Source: an uncultured Spirochaetales bacterium (GTDB lineage: Bacteria; Spirochaetota; Spirochaetia; Sphaerochaetales; Sphaerochaetaceae). Taken from it: a stretch of DNA of 64,000 nucleotides. The translations under genes and the position numbers were made by a program. Location: NCBI GenBank assembly GCA_934247875.1, contig CAKQJZ010000001.1, positions 1-64,000 of the forward strand, given 5' to 3'. Of this stretch, positions 33,645-43,820 are shown in pieces; the first letter of the stretch is position 1, and each line of letters begins with the position of its first letter. Under the pieces are notes generated by a model. The model did not search any database. It was given only the letters and a program-made list of their open reading frames with translations, and had not been told where the DNA came from.

Positions 33645-34622
33645 CTATAAGATAGAAGCAAATAGAGCGAGCACTTTTTCTTTGCACTCGTCAAGTGGTA
33701 ATTTTAGGGAAGCTCCAGAAGCTAGTTTATGGCCACCGCCTCCGATTAAAGATGCAATCTCTCCAACATCGAGTCCTGAGTCTTTTTTAGCTCTGAATCC
33801 AACGTCGACTACATCTTCTTTTTCTTTGAAGAATACAACTGCTTTGACGCCGCTTATTTTGAGTAGCTCTGCATATAGATTGTCTGAAAGTCCTGCTGTT
33901 TCTATTTCTTTCCTCTGGTATGCAACTAAGAGCTTTCCCTCATAATATGTCTCAGTGCTTTCAAGTACCTTTGCACCATTTAATACATCTTCAAATGCCT
34001 TTCCATCGTTCATCTTATCATACATGTCATATGGATCGACTCCGGCTTTTGCGAACTCAGCAGCTCTTTTGAAGACCTCTTCTCCAACACGCTGAGATAT
34101 GAAATGGAAGAATCCTGTATCTGTCAGAAGTCCTATATATAGATAAGTTGCAATCTCTTTATCTAGCTCAACAGATAAGCTCTCTCTAAGCACATCAACC
34201 AAGAGTGTAGTAGAAGGGGAGAATGGCACTATATAAGATAGTTCCTCTTTGCAGAAAGCTTCGCCTGAGCTGTGATGGTCGATTACAACACGCTCTAAGT
34301 GATTGATTGATTTGAAGATTTCTCCAGGTCTGTCTATAGTAGAGCAATCTACTACAATAACAAGCGGTTTTCTGCTTAGAAACTCTGGATTGATTTCAGT
34401 TTTGACTTTATCGCTTAAGAACTTAAGCTCTGGGCGATGGAAAGGTCCATCGCTGATAGCAAGTGTATTCTTGTTGAGTTTCTTTAGAATAGCTTCAACA
34501 GCTAATGTTGAAGATAAACAATCCCCATCAGGGTTCTTATGCCCAATGATGAGGATGTCATTATAGCTCTTGATTTTATCAAGAAGCGCTTCATTAATTG
34601 ATGGAAAGATAGTGTCCTTCAC
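33645..34622 (-). CDS. nrnA: bifunctional oligoribonuclease/pAp phosphatase (NrnA-type)
   Basis: A 325-residue DHH/DHHA1 phosphoesterase that degrades nano-RNA and 3'-phosphoadenosine 5'-phosphate in NrnA. Motifs are [19 protein letters not shown] (about residues 25-43), VVDCS, the DHH block VIDHHSSGE and the DHHA1 glycine motif [11 protein letters not shown]. It starts with GTG 34622 inside the end of clpX (29-base overlap), preceded by AAGG, so it is coupled to clpX. Confidence 0.9.
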   Translation of the reverse strand: MKDTIFPSINEALLDKIKSYNDILIIGHKNPDGDCLSSTLAVEAILKKLNKNTLAISDGPFHRPELKFLSDKVKTEINPEFLSRKPLVIVVDCSTIDRPGEIFKSINHLERVVIDHHSSGEAFCKEELSYIVPFSPSTTLLVDVLRESLSVELDKEIATYLYIGLLTDTGFFHFISQRVGEEVFKRAAEFAKAGVDPYDMYDKMNDGKAFEDVLNGAKVLESTETYYEGKLLVAYQRKEIETAGLSDNLYAELLKISGVKAVVFFKEKEDVVDVGFRAKKDSGLDVGEIASLIGGGGHKLASGASLKLPLDECKEKVLALFASIL

Positions 34623-35844
34623 TAGATATTACCTTAGGATTAGTATGATTCTGGACGCATTCTTTATCTACGATTACTTCTTCAGCACCTTTAATAGATG
34701 GAATGTCGAATGAGATATTCAACATCAGATTCTCAATGATGCTTCTAAGTCCTCTAGCTCCAGTCTTCTGCTCAAATGCAACTTTAGCAATCTCTTCAAT
34801 AGCTTCATCTGTGAATGTCAGCTTAACTCCATCTAGCTTGAATGTAGCAATGTACTGCTTGATGATTGAGTTCTTTGGCTCTGTGAGAATACGTTTTAGA
34901 TCATCGATTTTCAGGTTGTTTAGTGTTGTGATTATAGGAAGACGACCAATGAATTCAGGAATAAGACCGAACTTTACAAGATCCTCTGGTGAGATTTCCT
35001 TATAAAGATTTGAGAGATCCTTCTCTTCTTTATCTATAATGTTTGCACCAAATCCCATTCCAGCAACTGCTGTACGCTTCTCGATGATCTTATCGAGTCC
35101 TACAAATGCGCCACCGCAAATGAATAGGATATCTTTAGTGTTGATCTTGAGCATTTCCTGGTTAGGGTGCTTTCTTCCTCCCTGAGGTGGAACAGATGCA
35201 ACTGTGCCTTCGATAATCTTCAAGAGAGCCTGCTGTACGCCTTCTCCAGATACATCTCTGGTTATTGATACATTTTCGCCTTTCTTTCCAATCTTATCGA
35301 TTTCATCGATGAAGACGATTCCTTTCTCTGCACGCTTGATATCATAATCAGCTGACTCAATAAGCTTAAGCAGTATATTCTCAACATCTTCTCCGACGTA
35401 GCCTGCCTCTGTAAGAGTTGTAGCATCTGCGATTGCAAATGGTACATTGAGCTTATTAGCAAGTGTTCTTGCAAGGAGTGTCTTACCAGTTCCAGTTGGA
35501 CCGATAACGAGGATGTTTGATTTATCAAGCTCTACGCCCATCTCTTTGACCTGTGCTTTGAACTTGATGCGCTTATAGTGGTTATGTACAGCTACAGATA
35601 GTACTTTCTTAGCCTCTTCCTGTCCGATTACATATTGATCAAGGTAATCTTTAAGCTCCTGTGGAGTAGGGATTACCATTGAATCAAAATCTGAAGAGTC
35701 ATCTGAATCATTATCCTGCTTGATTATATCAAAACAGGTCCTGATGCAATCTTCGCAGATTGCAACACCTGGGCCTGTTACAAGTTTGACTGTGCCATCT
35801 AATGGACGGCCACAGAAGGAACAGTATTTAGAACCTCTAGCCAT
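34594..35844 (-). CDS. clpX: ATP-dependent Clp protease ATPase subunit ClpX
   Basis: A 416-residue AAA+ unfoldase that feeds substrates into ClpP. The N-terminal zinc domain has C8, C11, C30 and C33 ([13 protein letters not shown]). Walker A is GPTGTGKT, Walker B FIDEIDKI, and the GYVGEDVEN pore loop is present. An IGF-type loop for ClpP docking is expected near [11 protein letters not shown]. It follows clpP by one base and precedes nrnA. Confidence 0.98.
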   Translation of the reverse strand: MARGSKYCSFCGRPLDGTVKLVTGPGVAICEDCIRTCFDIIKQDNDSDDSSDFDSMVIPTPQELKDYLDQYVIGQEEAKKVLSVAVHNHYKRIKFKAQVKEMGVELDKSNILVIGPTGTGKTLLARTLANKLNVPFAIADATTLTEAGYVGEDVENILLKLIESADYDIKRAEKGIVFIDEIDKIGKKGENVSITRDVSGEGVQQALLKIIEGTVASVPPQGGRKHPNQEMLKINTKDILFICGGAFVGLDKIIEKRTAVAGMGFGANIIDKEEKDLSNLYKEISPEDLVKFGLIPEFIGRLPIITTLNNLKIDDLKRILTEPKNSIIKQYIATFKLDGVKLTFTDEAIEEIAKVAFEQKTGARGLRSIIENLMLNISFDIPSIKGAEEVIVDKECVQNHTNPKVISSEGHYLSIN

Positions 35845-35845
35845 A

Positions 35846-36445
35846 TTATTTCTTCTTTATGATTTTATCTACAATGCCAAAGCTAACAGCTTCATCTGCG
35901 CTTAAGTAGCAGTCTCTCTGTATAGCTTTATTGATCTCTTCAACGCTCTTATTGCAGTTGCTTGCAAGGATATCTGATGTGATTGCCTTGATTCTGCTTA
36001 TCTCTTTAGCAGAAATGAGCACATCTGATGTCTGGCCTGAAAGCTTGCCAAGTGGCTGATGTATCATGACTCTAGCGTGAGGGAGGATTGATCTCATGCC
36101 TTTCTCTCCGCCAGATAGGATAATAGAAGCCATAGATGCGCACATGCCAATGCAGATTGTATTGATTGGGCATGAAACATATTGCATTGTGTCATAGATT
36201 GCAAGCCCTGCAGACACGCTGCCTCCAGGACTGTTGATATATAGATTTATAGGCTTCTTAGGGTCTACGCTTTCAAGATAAATCATCTGCGCAACAACTA
36301 AGTCTGCGTTTGCATCTCTGATTTCCCCGTCAAGGAAGATGATTCTATCTTCCAAAAGACGGGAATAAATGTCATATTGCCTCTCTCCTGTTCCTGTCTG
36401 TGAAACTACATAAGGAACAAGATTGTTCATTTTTGGCTCTGTCAA
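35846..36445 (-). CDS. clpP: ATP-dependent Clp protease proteolytic subunit ClpP
   Basis: A 199-residue serine protease forming the ClpXP barrel. Catalytic Ser lies in [11 protein letters not shown], His in [10 protein letters not shown] and Asp downstream near TSDILASN. I place the start at TTG 36445 ([14 protein letters not shown]) because an AGGAG ribosome site lies six bases upstream; ATG 36430 is the alternative and lacks a ribosome site at proper distance. A longer ATG at 36499 would run back into tig. It is the middle gene of tig-clpP-clpX. Confidence 0.93.
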   Translation of the reverse strand: MTEPKMNNLVPYVVSQTGTGERQYDIYSRLLEDRIIFLDGEIRDANADLVVAQMIYLESVDPKKPINLYINSPGGSVSAGLAIYDTMQYVSCPINTICIGMCASMASIILSGGEKGMRSILPHARVMIHQPLGKLSGQTSDVLISAKEISRIKAITSDILASNCNKSVEEINKAIQRDCYLSADEAVSFGIVDKIIKKK

Positions 36446-36461
36446 AAGAAACTCCTGATAA

Positions 36462-37748
36462 TTAGTTTTCTTTAGCTTCTGTGAATGTGTTCTTCTCAAG
36501 AAGAAATGGGATTACCATAGCGAACTGCTTCTCATCTTTGAGCATGTTCTTATAGTACTCTTTAGTATTCTCATCCTCGATGTTCTTGAGCTTCTCTTCA
36601 CACTCTTTGTTGAACTCTTCTTCGTTAAGAGCAAAGTTCTCTTTGTTCTTGATTGCCTCAAGAATCAGCTGGCCTTTTAGATCCTTGATTGCAGTCTCTT
36701 TCCAAGTCTCCATGATAGATTCCTTGGTCTGGTTCTGCATCTTGAAGAATCCCATGAGCTGCTGCTCTGGAAGACCAGAATTCTGAACAAAGTTCTTCCA
36801 GTTCTGCTCAAGCTGGAAGTTAACCATGCTCTCTGGGACTGAGACTTTGCTCTCTTCGATAAGCTTCTCGATGATAGCTTCAGTCTTAGCGTTCTTATTC
36901 TCTTCTTCAGCTTTCTCTTCGAGGTTCTTTCTGATGCCGTTTTCCATATCAGAAACTGTCTTATACTCTTCCTTAACGTCCTGAGCAAAGTCATCGTCAA
37001 TCTCTGGAAGCTCTCTCATCTTGAGGTTAGTGAGCTCAACAGAAAGCTTAACATGTCTATCATCTACGTCTTTCTCGATTACTTTCTCATCTCCGCTCTT
37101 CATGCCGATTACATCGTCGTCAATCTTATAGAAGTTGTAGCCTGAACCGATAGTGAATGTGAAATCTTCTCTCTCTGTATTCTCGATTTCATTTCCTTCT
37201 TCATCAAGCTCAACGTAATTAACTGTTGCGATGTCGTCTTTAGCTGCTTCGCCGTCTTTAGCTACTACGAGGCTGTTCTGCTCTCTGAGCTTCTCAATCT
37301 CAGCCTTAACATCCTCATCGCTTACGCTCTTTGACTTTACTTCTACAGATAGACCTGTGTATGAAGGAAGCTCGAACTTAGGCATTACGTCATAGTGAAC
37401 TGTGAATGTGATATTCTCATCCTTCTTGAATGGGAGAAGCTTCTCTTCATCCTGCAATACAGGTGTTGAGTATGGAAGTGGCTTCTTATCATCCTCAATG
37501 TCTTTTAGAACATCCTGAAGTGTGTTCTCCATGCAATCAAATGTTGCTTCTTCTCTAATGCCTTCGCCATACTTTCTCTCAACGATTGATGATGGAACTT
37601 TGCCTTTTCTGAATCCATCAACCTGCAGATTAGCAGCGTACTTCTTCAATCTTTCTTGATAAGCTTTCTCAATAGATGCAGCGTCAACTGTGATGGTAAG
37701 TGCAATCTGGGAATTCTCCAGCTCTTTTACACTCTTTTCAACTACCAT
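36462..37748 (-). CDS. tig: trigger factor
   Basis: A 428-residue ribosome-associated chaperone with peptidyl-prolyl isomerase activity. The ribosome-binding signature is VDGFRKGKVPSSIVERKYG (about residues 43-61), followed by the FKBP-like PPIase domain (about 150-235, with DDIATVNYVELDEEGNEIEN) and the acidic helical C-terminal arms. An AAGGAAGG ribosome site precedes the ATG. It leads the tig-clpP-clpX-nrnA protein-quality operon. Confidence 0.97.
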   Translation of the reverse strand: MVVEKSVKELENSQIALTITVDAASIEKAYQERLKKYAANLQVDGFRKGKVPSSIVERKYGEGIREEATFDCMENTLQDVLKDIEDDKKPLPYSTPVLQDEEKLLPFKKDENITFTVHYDVMPKFELPSYTGLSVEVKSKSVSDEDVKAEIEKLREQNSLVVAKDGEAAKDDIATVNYVELDEEGNEIENTEREDFTFTIGSGYNFYKIDDDVIGMKSGDEKVIEKDVDDRHVKLSVELTNLKMRELPEIDDDFAQDVKEEYKTVSDMENGIRKNLEEKAEEENKNAKTEAIIEKLIEESKVSVPESMVNFQLEQNWKNFVQNSGLPEQQLMGFFKMQNQTKESIMETWKETAIKDLKGQLILEAIKNKENFALNEEEFNKECEEKLKNIEDENTKEYYKNMLKDEKQFAMVIPFLLEKNTFTEAKEN

Positions 37749-37954
37749 AATGACCTTCCTTTATAAAATTATGTTTGATTTTTTTCTCTTAACTGTCTAA
37801 ATATACTCATTTCTATTTTGTTTGTACATAGGTGGTTTCAGTCCTATTTTTGTCCAAATTTACATATTTTTCATTTTTCGACAAACAATCTACACAATTC
37901 CTTTTATTTATAGACATATTCATTTATTACCATTTAGCCCATAAGGAGATTATC

Positions 37955-39091
37955 ATGAAAAGAAAATTTTTGATTCTTATATCTACATTGCTTTTAGCTA
38001 CAGGTCTTCTGTTTGCAGGAGATGCAGCTTCCAGCTACAATCTTTTCTCTTCTTCCTTAAGTGAACCAGAGAAAGCTATCAGCTACTATGAGGATGCTTT
38101 GAAGAGCGCAGAGAAGGAGAGCAAGAAGCTCAAGAAGAGTTTAGATAAGGCAATTAACGCAAGAAACAGTGCTAAAGCCAATGAAGCTTATAGCAAGCTT
38201 GTTGCTTTGAATTCCTACAAGATAACAAAGGAGCAAAGCGATGAGCTACTGGCTTCTATCATTAAGAATGGTTCAAATGCTGAGAGCTTGAAGTGGCTAT
38301 ATGAGAATAGCATCTATTACAATCCATTGCTAACTCTTTCTTATAGCTTCAATAGCGGCAATAGAGTCGTATATAAGACAAAGTCAGTTTCTCTGACACC
38401 AGGGGAGACTATTACGCTTCCTAATGCAGATGAGATGGCTTCATCAAGCGGTGTGTTTGCAGGCTGGGGAGTAGTTGAGGGTACTGTTGCTTATCAGCCA
38501 GGCGAGACTATCGAGGCACCTGTTACTAGTCAGACGCTTTATGCAGTATATAAGAATGCACTTTCATTTACAGATTCAGTCACAGGTTTTTCAAAGGTGA
38601 TTGAAGATGTCAAAGAGGGTGACTCTGTAGAAGTTCCAGCTCTGACAAGTGAAGATAAATCACTTTATTTTGAAGGCTGGGTAAATAACAGTGGCAGCTA
38701 TATCGCAAGTGACGATGGATCATACACAGTTGAAGGCAGCGGATCTTCATTCACTGCGCTTTGGGATAAAGCGGAAATAGAGAATATTGCGCTTAACTAC
38801 TATGACCTTGACAATCTGAAAGCTAATACTCAGGCATCTTTAGGCTTTGCTCTGAAAAACAGTGGAACTGAGACTCTTAAGAATCTGAGTGTAAAGCTTG
38901 AATCTAATGATGAAAGCGTGGCTATTTTAAAAGATAAAGCTTATCTTCCATCTCTCAGAGTTGGGTCTTCAGTTGCTTTTGAAGGTTTTACTCTTGTTGG
39001 AACAAAACCTGGCACATATACTCTTACTTTGACAGTAGAGGATGGAGAAGAGCATATCTGGGCTCAGAACTTCAGCTTAACTGTAAAATAG
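37955..39091 (+). CDS. secreted repeat protein with InlB/Flg_new-type repeats
   Basis: A 378-residue protein with a signal peptide (about residues 1-21, ending LLFAG). A coiled-coil stretch (about 35-70) is followed by two copies of a beta-rich repeat recalling the Listeria-Bacteroides repeat (FAGWGVVEGTVAYQPGETIE and FEGWVNNSGSYIASDDGSYT, each ending in an LYAVY/FTALW-like strand), then an immunoglobulin or CARDB-like domain (about 275-378, GFALKNSGTETLKNLSVKLE). It is probably periplasmic or surface exposed. The ATG at 37955 follows AAGGAG; a long upstream extension from 37832 is rejected because it hides the signal peptide. Confidence 0.75.
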   Translation: MKRKFLILISTLLLATGLLFAGDAASSYNLFSSSLSEPEKAISYYEDALKSAEKESKKLKKSLDKAINARNSAKANEAYSKLVALNSYKITKEQSDELLASIIKNGSNAESLKWLYENSIYYNPLLTLSYSFNSGNRVVYKTKSVSLTPGETITLPNADEMASSSGVFAGWGVVEGTVAYQPGETIEAPVTSQTLYAVYKNALSFTDSVTGFSKVIEDVKEGDSVEVPALTSEDKSLYFEGWVNNSGSYIASDDGSYTVEGSGSSFTALWDKAEIENIALNYYDLDNLKANTQASLGFALKNSGTETLKNLSVKLESNDESVAILKDKAYLPSLRVGSSVAFEGFTLVGTKPGTYTLTLTVEDGEEHIWAQNFSLTVK

Positions 39092-39115
39092 TCAAATAAT
39101 TATAAAAAACTGATT

Positions 39116-39146
39116 AGCCGGACATTTTGTGTCCGGTTATTTGTTT
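39116..39146 (+). terminator. intrinsic terminator after the repeat protein
   Basis: AGCCGGACA (39116-39124) pairs with TGTCCGGTT (39130-39138), followed by ATTTGTTT. Confidence 0.8.
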
Positions 39147-39174
39147 AACATGGTCTTATATAAGGAATAAAGCC

Positions 39175-39924
39175 ATGAATACAATCAATCAGTTGGAAGA
39201 AATAATCAAAAACGCAAAGAGTGGAAACAAGGCTGCGACTGTCATCTTAGTTGAATATTTAGAGCCACTGGCTAAGAAAGTAGCAGGCTATTATAGGAAT
39301 AAGCTCTCTGATGGAGATGCTTACTATGATGATTTTTTCCAGGAAGCCAGAATCGCGATTCTTAGTGCGATTGATAGGTTTGAAATCGGCAAAGGCAACT
39401 TCACTTGCTTTGCAGAGAATGCAATGAGAATGGGAATAAGAAAGTACCTCACTGAGAATTATAGAGTAATCAAGCAGCCTAAAGGCAGGATAGAGAAGGT
39501 TGTCAAACTCAACAAGGCTTATCATGAGCTTGCGCTTTCTGGTGTTTCTCAGCCAAGCCATGAAGATCTGATGGCATTATCTGGCTTTACTCTCAAAGAG
39601 CTTAAAAAGGTAGAGCGCGATAGAGAACTGCAGCTTGTTGCATCATTGGACTATGAGAATCAGGATGAAGAAGATAAGAATACTCTTCTGGATTTTCTTC
39701 CTTATTATGATAATTCAGATGATGAGATGCTGCTTGATGAGCTTGAGAGTGCGCTTTCATTGCTGGAAGAGAGAAAACGCACAGTGCTATGTTCTCTTTG
39801 GGGCGTATTTGGCTATGAGAAGAAGAGCACTAAAGAACTTGCTGAGCTTTATTCTGTTTCAGCTGTGACAATCAAGAACTGGGAGAAGAATGCAATCGGA
39901 GAATTGCGAGTACAAGTTGCATAA
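39175..39924 (+). CDS. sigma-70 family RNA polymerase sigma factor
   Basis: A 249-residue sigma factor. Region 2 shows FFQEARIAILSAIDRFEIGK followed by GNFTCFAENAMRMGIRKYL (about residues 52-90), the typical core-binding and -10 recognition segment. A region 3-like helix (about 115-160) and region 4 with a helix-turn-helix (LLEERKRTVLCSLWGVFGYE, then KSTKELAELYSVSAVTIKNW, about 195-240) follow. It is smaller than the housekeeping factor, so it is an alternative sigma of unknown regulon. The ATG at 39175 has TAAGGA upstream. Confidence 0.85.
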   Translation: MNTINQLEEIIKNAKSGNKAATVILVEYLEPLAKKVAGYYRNKLSDGDAYYDDFFQEARIAILSAIDRFEIGKGNFTCFAENAMRMGIRKYLTENYRVIKQPKGRIEKVVKLNKAYHELALSGVSQPSHEDLMALSGFTLKELKKVERDRELQLVASLDYENQDEEDKNTLLDFLPYYDNSDDEMLLDELESALSLLEERKRTVLCSLWGVFGYEKKSTKELAELYSVSAVTIKNWEKNAIGELRVQVA

Positions 39925-39937
39925 TTCCAATATTCCG

Positions 39938-39966
39938 TTGCATAAACACCTTTTGCTAAATAATAT
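39938..39966 (+). promoter_or_regulatory. promoter of the AEC transporter gene
   Basis: TTGCAT (39938-39943), 17 bases, TAATAT (39961-39966), with an overlapping TATAAT at 39964-39969. A GAGAGG ribosome site follows in a short leader. Confidence 0.55.
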
Positions 39967-39984
39967 AATGCGAGAGGATTTGAA

Positions 39985-40908
39985 ATGGATAATTCTGTAA
40001 TATTGAAAGCAATCTCTTTCTTTGTAATGATTGCATTTGGCTATCTCTTCAAGCATTTTGGCTTGATTAAAAAAGAGTTTGGCAATGAACTTGCTGTTAT
40101 TAGCATGAAGTTCTTTCTCCCTGCTGCAATCATGGCAAGCTTTGCAACATTCCAGATGGATTATTCTATGCTTATTCTGATTCTTTTCGGACTTGGTGGT
40201 GGCGTAATATTCCTTATTATCGGATACATCATAACAATCAATGGAAGCAGAGATGACCGCATTTACTATATGGTATCAGGCAACTCATATAACATAGGCA
40301 ACTTTGTTCTTCCATTTGTATCATCCTTCTTTGGTCCTGTCGGCATTGTCTCAACATCTTTGTTCGACGCTGGAAACTCTGTAATGCTGCTTGGTATCAA
40401 TTGCTCTGTTACTGAGATTCTTGTTGGAAATAACGGAGAGAAAAGACATGGAAAGCTTGCTTTCATTCTGAAGCGTCTTTTCTCAGCTCCTGCTTTTGAT
40501 GCTTATGTTGTAATGGTCACATTGGCTCTATTGAATATAAAGCTTCCAAGTGCATTCTATTCAATTTGCTCAGAAATAGGCAAAGCCAATGGCCCGCTTG
40601 CAATGTTCATGATTGGTGCAATGCTTGAGATCCATTTTGATAAAAGCTATCTGAATATGACGCTGAAGATGCTTTTAATCAGAGGCTTGGTATCTGCATT
40701 TCTGATGTTCATAATCTCACGTCTGACTTTCCTGCCAGATGAAGCTAGAATAGCTGGAATGATTATCGTATGGTCACCAATTGGAAGTGCATCTGCTGCT
40801 AACACTGCAATCCTTGGCGGCAACACGGCAATAGGCGCATTCGTAAACACGATGTCGCTTCTCTGTTCTCTGATAATAATGCCGACACTTGTTCTATTGC
40901 TTCATTAA
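39985..40908 (+). CDS. AEC (auxin efflux carrier) family transporter
   Basis: A 307-residue inner-membrane permease with about ten hydrophobic segments and the family pattern of two five-helix halves (first half MIAFGYLFKHFGLIKKEF with NIGNFVLPF, second half with NGPLAMFMIGAMLE and SAANTAILGGNTAIGAFVNT). Members move small organic acids such as malate or malonate; the substrate here is unknown. The downstream lipoprotein gene begins 16 bases after its stop. Confidence 0.88.
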   Translation: MDNSVILKAISFFVMIAFGYLFKHFGLIKKEFGNELAVISMKFFLPAAIMASFATFQMDYSMLILILFGLGGGVIFLIIGYIITINGSRDDRIYYMVSGNSYNIGNFVLPFVSSFFGPVGIVSTSLFDAGNSVMLLGINCSVTEILVGNNGEKRHGKLAFILKRLFSAPAFDAYVVMVTLALLNIKLPSAFYSICSEIGKANGPLAMFMIGAMLEIHFDKSYLNMTLKMLLIRGLVSAFLMFIISRLTFLPDEARIAGMIIVWSPIGSASAANTAILGGNTAIGAFVNTMSLLCSLIIMPTLVLLLH

Positions 40909-40924
40909 CGATAAACTTTTTTAT

Positions 40925-41617
40925 GTGATAAAGAAGTTTTCAATAATTGTTGTCTTTCTTTTTGTTCTCATCTCATGCAAATCAGCAAAGAGCATAAATG
41001 AAAGAGATGCTATATATATTACAAGAGCTGAAAGTGCGATTTTGAAGCTAGCTGAAGATATATCAATATATTCAGAAGACAGTGCTATCGATCTCGATAC
41101 AATAGAGAATTATCTTCCATCTTCATATCTTTCATATAAAGATTATTCTCCGATTTATAGTGAAGTTAAGAAAAACTACATAGATCAAGTTGATAATATC
41201 CTCTCAATGGAAAATGAGAAGCTTGATGCTCTATTCTTATCATATAGCAATGACTACATAAACATCGCAGATTCTTTAATATCATCAGATACTGCGCTTG
41301 TCGATAAAGTCCGAGGAGACCATTATCTCGATTTTGTCAAAACACTAAATGATAATCTTGAATCATCTGAAGAGCTAAAAGCTGCATTTGATCCTTCTTA
41401 TGTCAGCTTCACATCATTAAGCGCAGCATATAAGCGACTGGCAGATATCGGCGTTGATATCTCAATACCGCTTCCTGATCCTATCGATATAAGGCGTCTT
41501 AGTTCTGTATATATCTCATCTTATTTTGAACGCTTATCACTCTATGAACGTCAGATAAAGAATACACGAATCGACTATTCAGAGGACGCTGTCTACTCAA
41601 TCTTCTGGGAGGAATGA
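40925..41617 (+). CDS. lipoprotein of unknown function
   Basis: A 230-residue protein. Starting at GTG 40925 gives a clean signal peptide MIKKFSIIVVFLFVLISC with a lipobox Cys at residue 18. The mature domain is helical and acidic with no family recognised. An upstream TTG at 40889 would overlap the transporter gene and spoil the signal peptide. The stop overlaps the rarA start (ATGA), so the two are coupled. Confidence 0.65.
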   Translation: MIKKFSIIVVFLFVLISCKSAKSINERDAIYITRAESAILKLAEDISIYSEDSAIDLDTIENYLPSSYLSYKDYSPIYSEVKKNYIDQVDNILSMENEKLDALFLSYSNDYINIADSLISSDTALVDKVRGDHYLDFVKTLNDNLESSEELKAAFDPSYVSFTSLSAAYKRLADIGVDISIPLPDPIDIRRLSSVYISSYFERLSLYERQIKNTRIDYSEDAVYSIFWEE

Positions 41618-43812
41618 TGGAAGATCTCTTTTCTTCTACACAAATAAGCAATGAGCCTTTAGCCTCTAGAATGAGGCCAAGGAACCTCAATGAATATATA
41701 GGCCAAGATCATATTCTTGGAAAAGGCAGGCTCTTAAGGCGTGCTATACAGGCAGATCAGCTTTCTTCTGTCATTCTTTATGGACCTCCTGGAACAGGCA
41801 AGACTACGCTTGCTCGTGTTATAGCTAACTCTACTAAGAGTCATTTCTCAACGCTCAATGCAGTGCTTTCGGGTGTCAAAGAACTGCGCGATGAGATAAA
41901 AGAAGCCAAAGAACGCAGAGATTGCTATGGAGAGCGCACAATACTATTCATCGATGAAGTTCATAGGTGGAACAAAAGCCAGCAAGATGCGCTCCTTCCA
42001 TGGGTTGAAAATGGTACATTCATACTCATTGGAGCAACAACTGAAAACCCATACTTTGAAGTAAACGCTGCGCTTGTATCACGCTCTAGGATATTTCAGC
42101 TCAAGAAGCTTACAGATGAGAATCTCTTAGAAATCGCTAAGCAGGCTATAAGCGATAAAGAGCGTGGCTATGGCAGATATGATGTAGAGTTTGAAGATGG
42201 TGCACTTGAACATCTTGTGAATGTGTCAGCAGGAGATGCCAGAACGCTTTTGAATGCATTAGAGCTCGCTGTTGAGACAACTCCTGACGTGTTTCCGCCA
42301 CCTCCTGGCACTCTTATATATATTTCAAAAGAAGCTGCTGAAGAGTCTATACAGAAGAAGGCAGTCTTATATGATAAAGAGGGTGATTATCACTTCGATG
42401 TAATCTCTGCATTCATAAAGTCATTGAGAGGATCAGATCCAGATGCTGCGCTATATTGGCTTGCTCGTATGGTAAGTGCAGGAGAAGATGCAAGATTCAT
42501 ATTCCGCCGCATGCTCATATCTGCTTGCGAAGATGTCAGCCTTGCAGATCCTAATGCTATTTCTGTTGTTGAAGCAGATGCTGCAGCTTTTGACCGAATA
42601 GGGCTTCCAGAAGGGCGCTTTCATCTTGCTCATGCTGCGCTATACCTTGCAACATGTCCAAAGAGCAACAGTACTTTAGGCTTCTTTGATGCTCTTTCTG
42701 ATGTTGAGCGGGAAAAGAATGATGAAGTTCCGAATCATTTGAAAGATGCAAGCCGTGATAAAGATAGCTTTGGACATGGAGAGGGCTACTTGTATCCTCA
42801 TAGCTATAAAGATCATTGGGTTGCTCAGCAATATCTTCCAACAGGACTTCAGGGAAAGATCTACTATAAGCCATCTGCTATGGGCTATGAAGAGAAGATC
42901 CGTGATACTGTCTTCATGCATAGAGAAGCCCAGCTTGAATCTGTGACAGAGAATCTCTATAGAGAAGTACTTACATTCTCTCCAGGAGAAAAAGAGCGCA
43001 ATAAGTGGATAGAGAGAGCAATGTCGAATAGATCTACTATGCTTTATAAGAACATGCAGCGCTTATATGAGAATATTGATCTGGATAGATATAGCAATGT
43101 GCTTACTTTGAATGCCTCTCATGGTCTTTTGCTCTGGCCGCTTTTGAAGCGTACTCCAGAAGGACTCTCTATTGCACAGGTAAACAAGAGTGAAGAGAAG
43201 GAGATAATCGAGCACTTTACAGAGGAGCTTGATCTACTCTCCCGTCCTCTTGTCATTGTATCTTCTCCGAGTGATATCTTTGATGAAATTGAAGAAGGAA
43301 CCAGATTCAGAGTAATCTCTGGACGCAATGTGCTCACGCATTTCAGTTCTGCTCCGTCTCTTATAGAGAGAATGAAATCATTCTTGGAAGCTGAAGGCGA
43401 GATAGCGCTCATGGAAGCTATACCTTCTTTATCTTCGCGTCTTTCAGATTTTGCTGAAGAGAGTGCAAAAGCTCCTCTTATAATGGCTGAGAAAGAAATC
43501 TACAAAGGGGAGATTGCATCGTGGGGCAAAGCAGAGCTTGAAGATTTAGTCAATAAGGAACTTCCAGGCTCTGAGATTATATATATAGAAGTCAAAGAAG
43601 AGCGTCTTCTTAAACGCGATAACCTTCTCACTTGGTATAAGAACAGCTATTTATGCTCTGCGCTCGATGAAGATAAGTTCATAGCTCTTTTTGAGAATAA
43701 AACAGTAGAGTGGAAGAATGTTGTAGCTCTTATCCGCTATGGCTTCAAAGCGCATGAAGAGGCAAAAGAAGATAAGACATGGAAAGAAGTTCACGAAAAA
43801 ACATCAATCTGA
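41614..43812 (+). CDS. rarA: RarA/MgsA replication-associated ATPase with extra C-terminal domain
   Basis: A 732-residue protein. Residues 1 to about 430 are a full RarA (MgsA, Mgs1/WRNIP1 family) clamp-loader-like AAA+ ATPase acting at stalled forks: LASRMRPRNLNEYIGQDHIL, Walker [10 protein letters not shown] (about 57-65), Walker B LFIDEVHRWNKSQQDALLPW, sensor GATTENP and the tetramerisation domain ending near YLYPHSYKDHWVAQQYLP. Residues about 440-732 are an added domain with alternating strands (RFRVISGRNVLTHF, EGEIALMEAIPSL) suggesting a degenerate Rossmann or methyltransferase-like fold. Ordinary RarA ends near 450 residues, so this is a fusion. Confidence 0.9.
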   Translation: MMEDLFSSTQISNEPLASRMRPRNLNEYIGQDHILGKGRLLRRAIQADQLSSVILYGPPGTGKTTLARVIANSTKSHFSTLNAVLSGVKELRDEIKEAKERRDCYGERTILFIDEVHRWNKSQQDALLPWVENGTFILIGATTENPYFEVNAALVSRSRIFQLKKLTDENLLEIAKQAISDKERGYGRYDVEFEDGALEHLVNVSAGDARTLLNALELAVETTPDVFPPPPGTLIYISKEAAEESIQKKAVLYDKEGDYHFDVISAFIKSLRGSDPDAALYWLARMVSAGEDARFIFRRMLISACEDVSLADPNAISVVEADAAAFDRIGLPEGRFHLAHAALYLATCPKSNSTLGFFDALSDVEREKNDEVPNHLKDASRDKDSFGHGEGYLYPHSYKDHWVAQQYLPTGLQGKIYYKPSAMGYEEKIRDTVFMHREAQLESVTENLYREVLTFSPGEKERNKWIERAMSNRSTMLYKNMQRLYENIDLDRYSNVLTLNASHGLLLWPLLKRTPEGLSIAQVNKSEEKEIIEHFTEELDLLSRPLVIVSSPSDIFDEIEEGTRFRVISGRNVLTHFSSAPSLIERMKSFLEAEGEIALMEAIPSLSSRLSDFAEESAKAPLIMAEKEIYKGEIASWGKAELEDLVNKELPGSEIIYIEVKEERLLKRDNLLTWYKNSYLCSALDEDKFIALFENKTVEWKNVVALIRYGFKAHEEAKEDKTWKEVHEKTSI

Positions 43813-43820
43813 TTCCGGAA

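Noticed and set aside
37832..37954. N-terminal extension of the secreted repeat protein
   Set aside because: The extension is Phe/Tyr-rich intergenic translation; the ribosome site and signal peptide fix the start at 37955.
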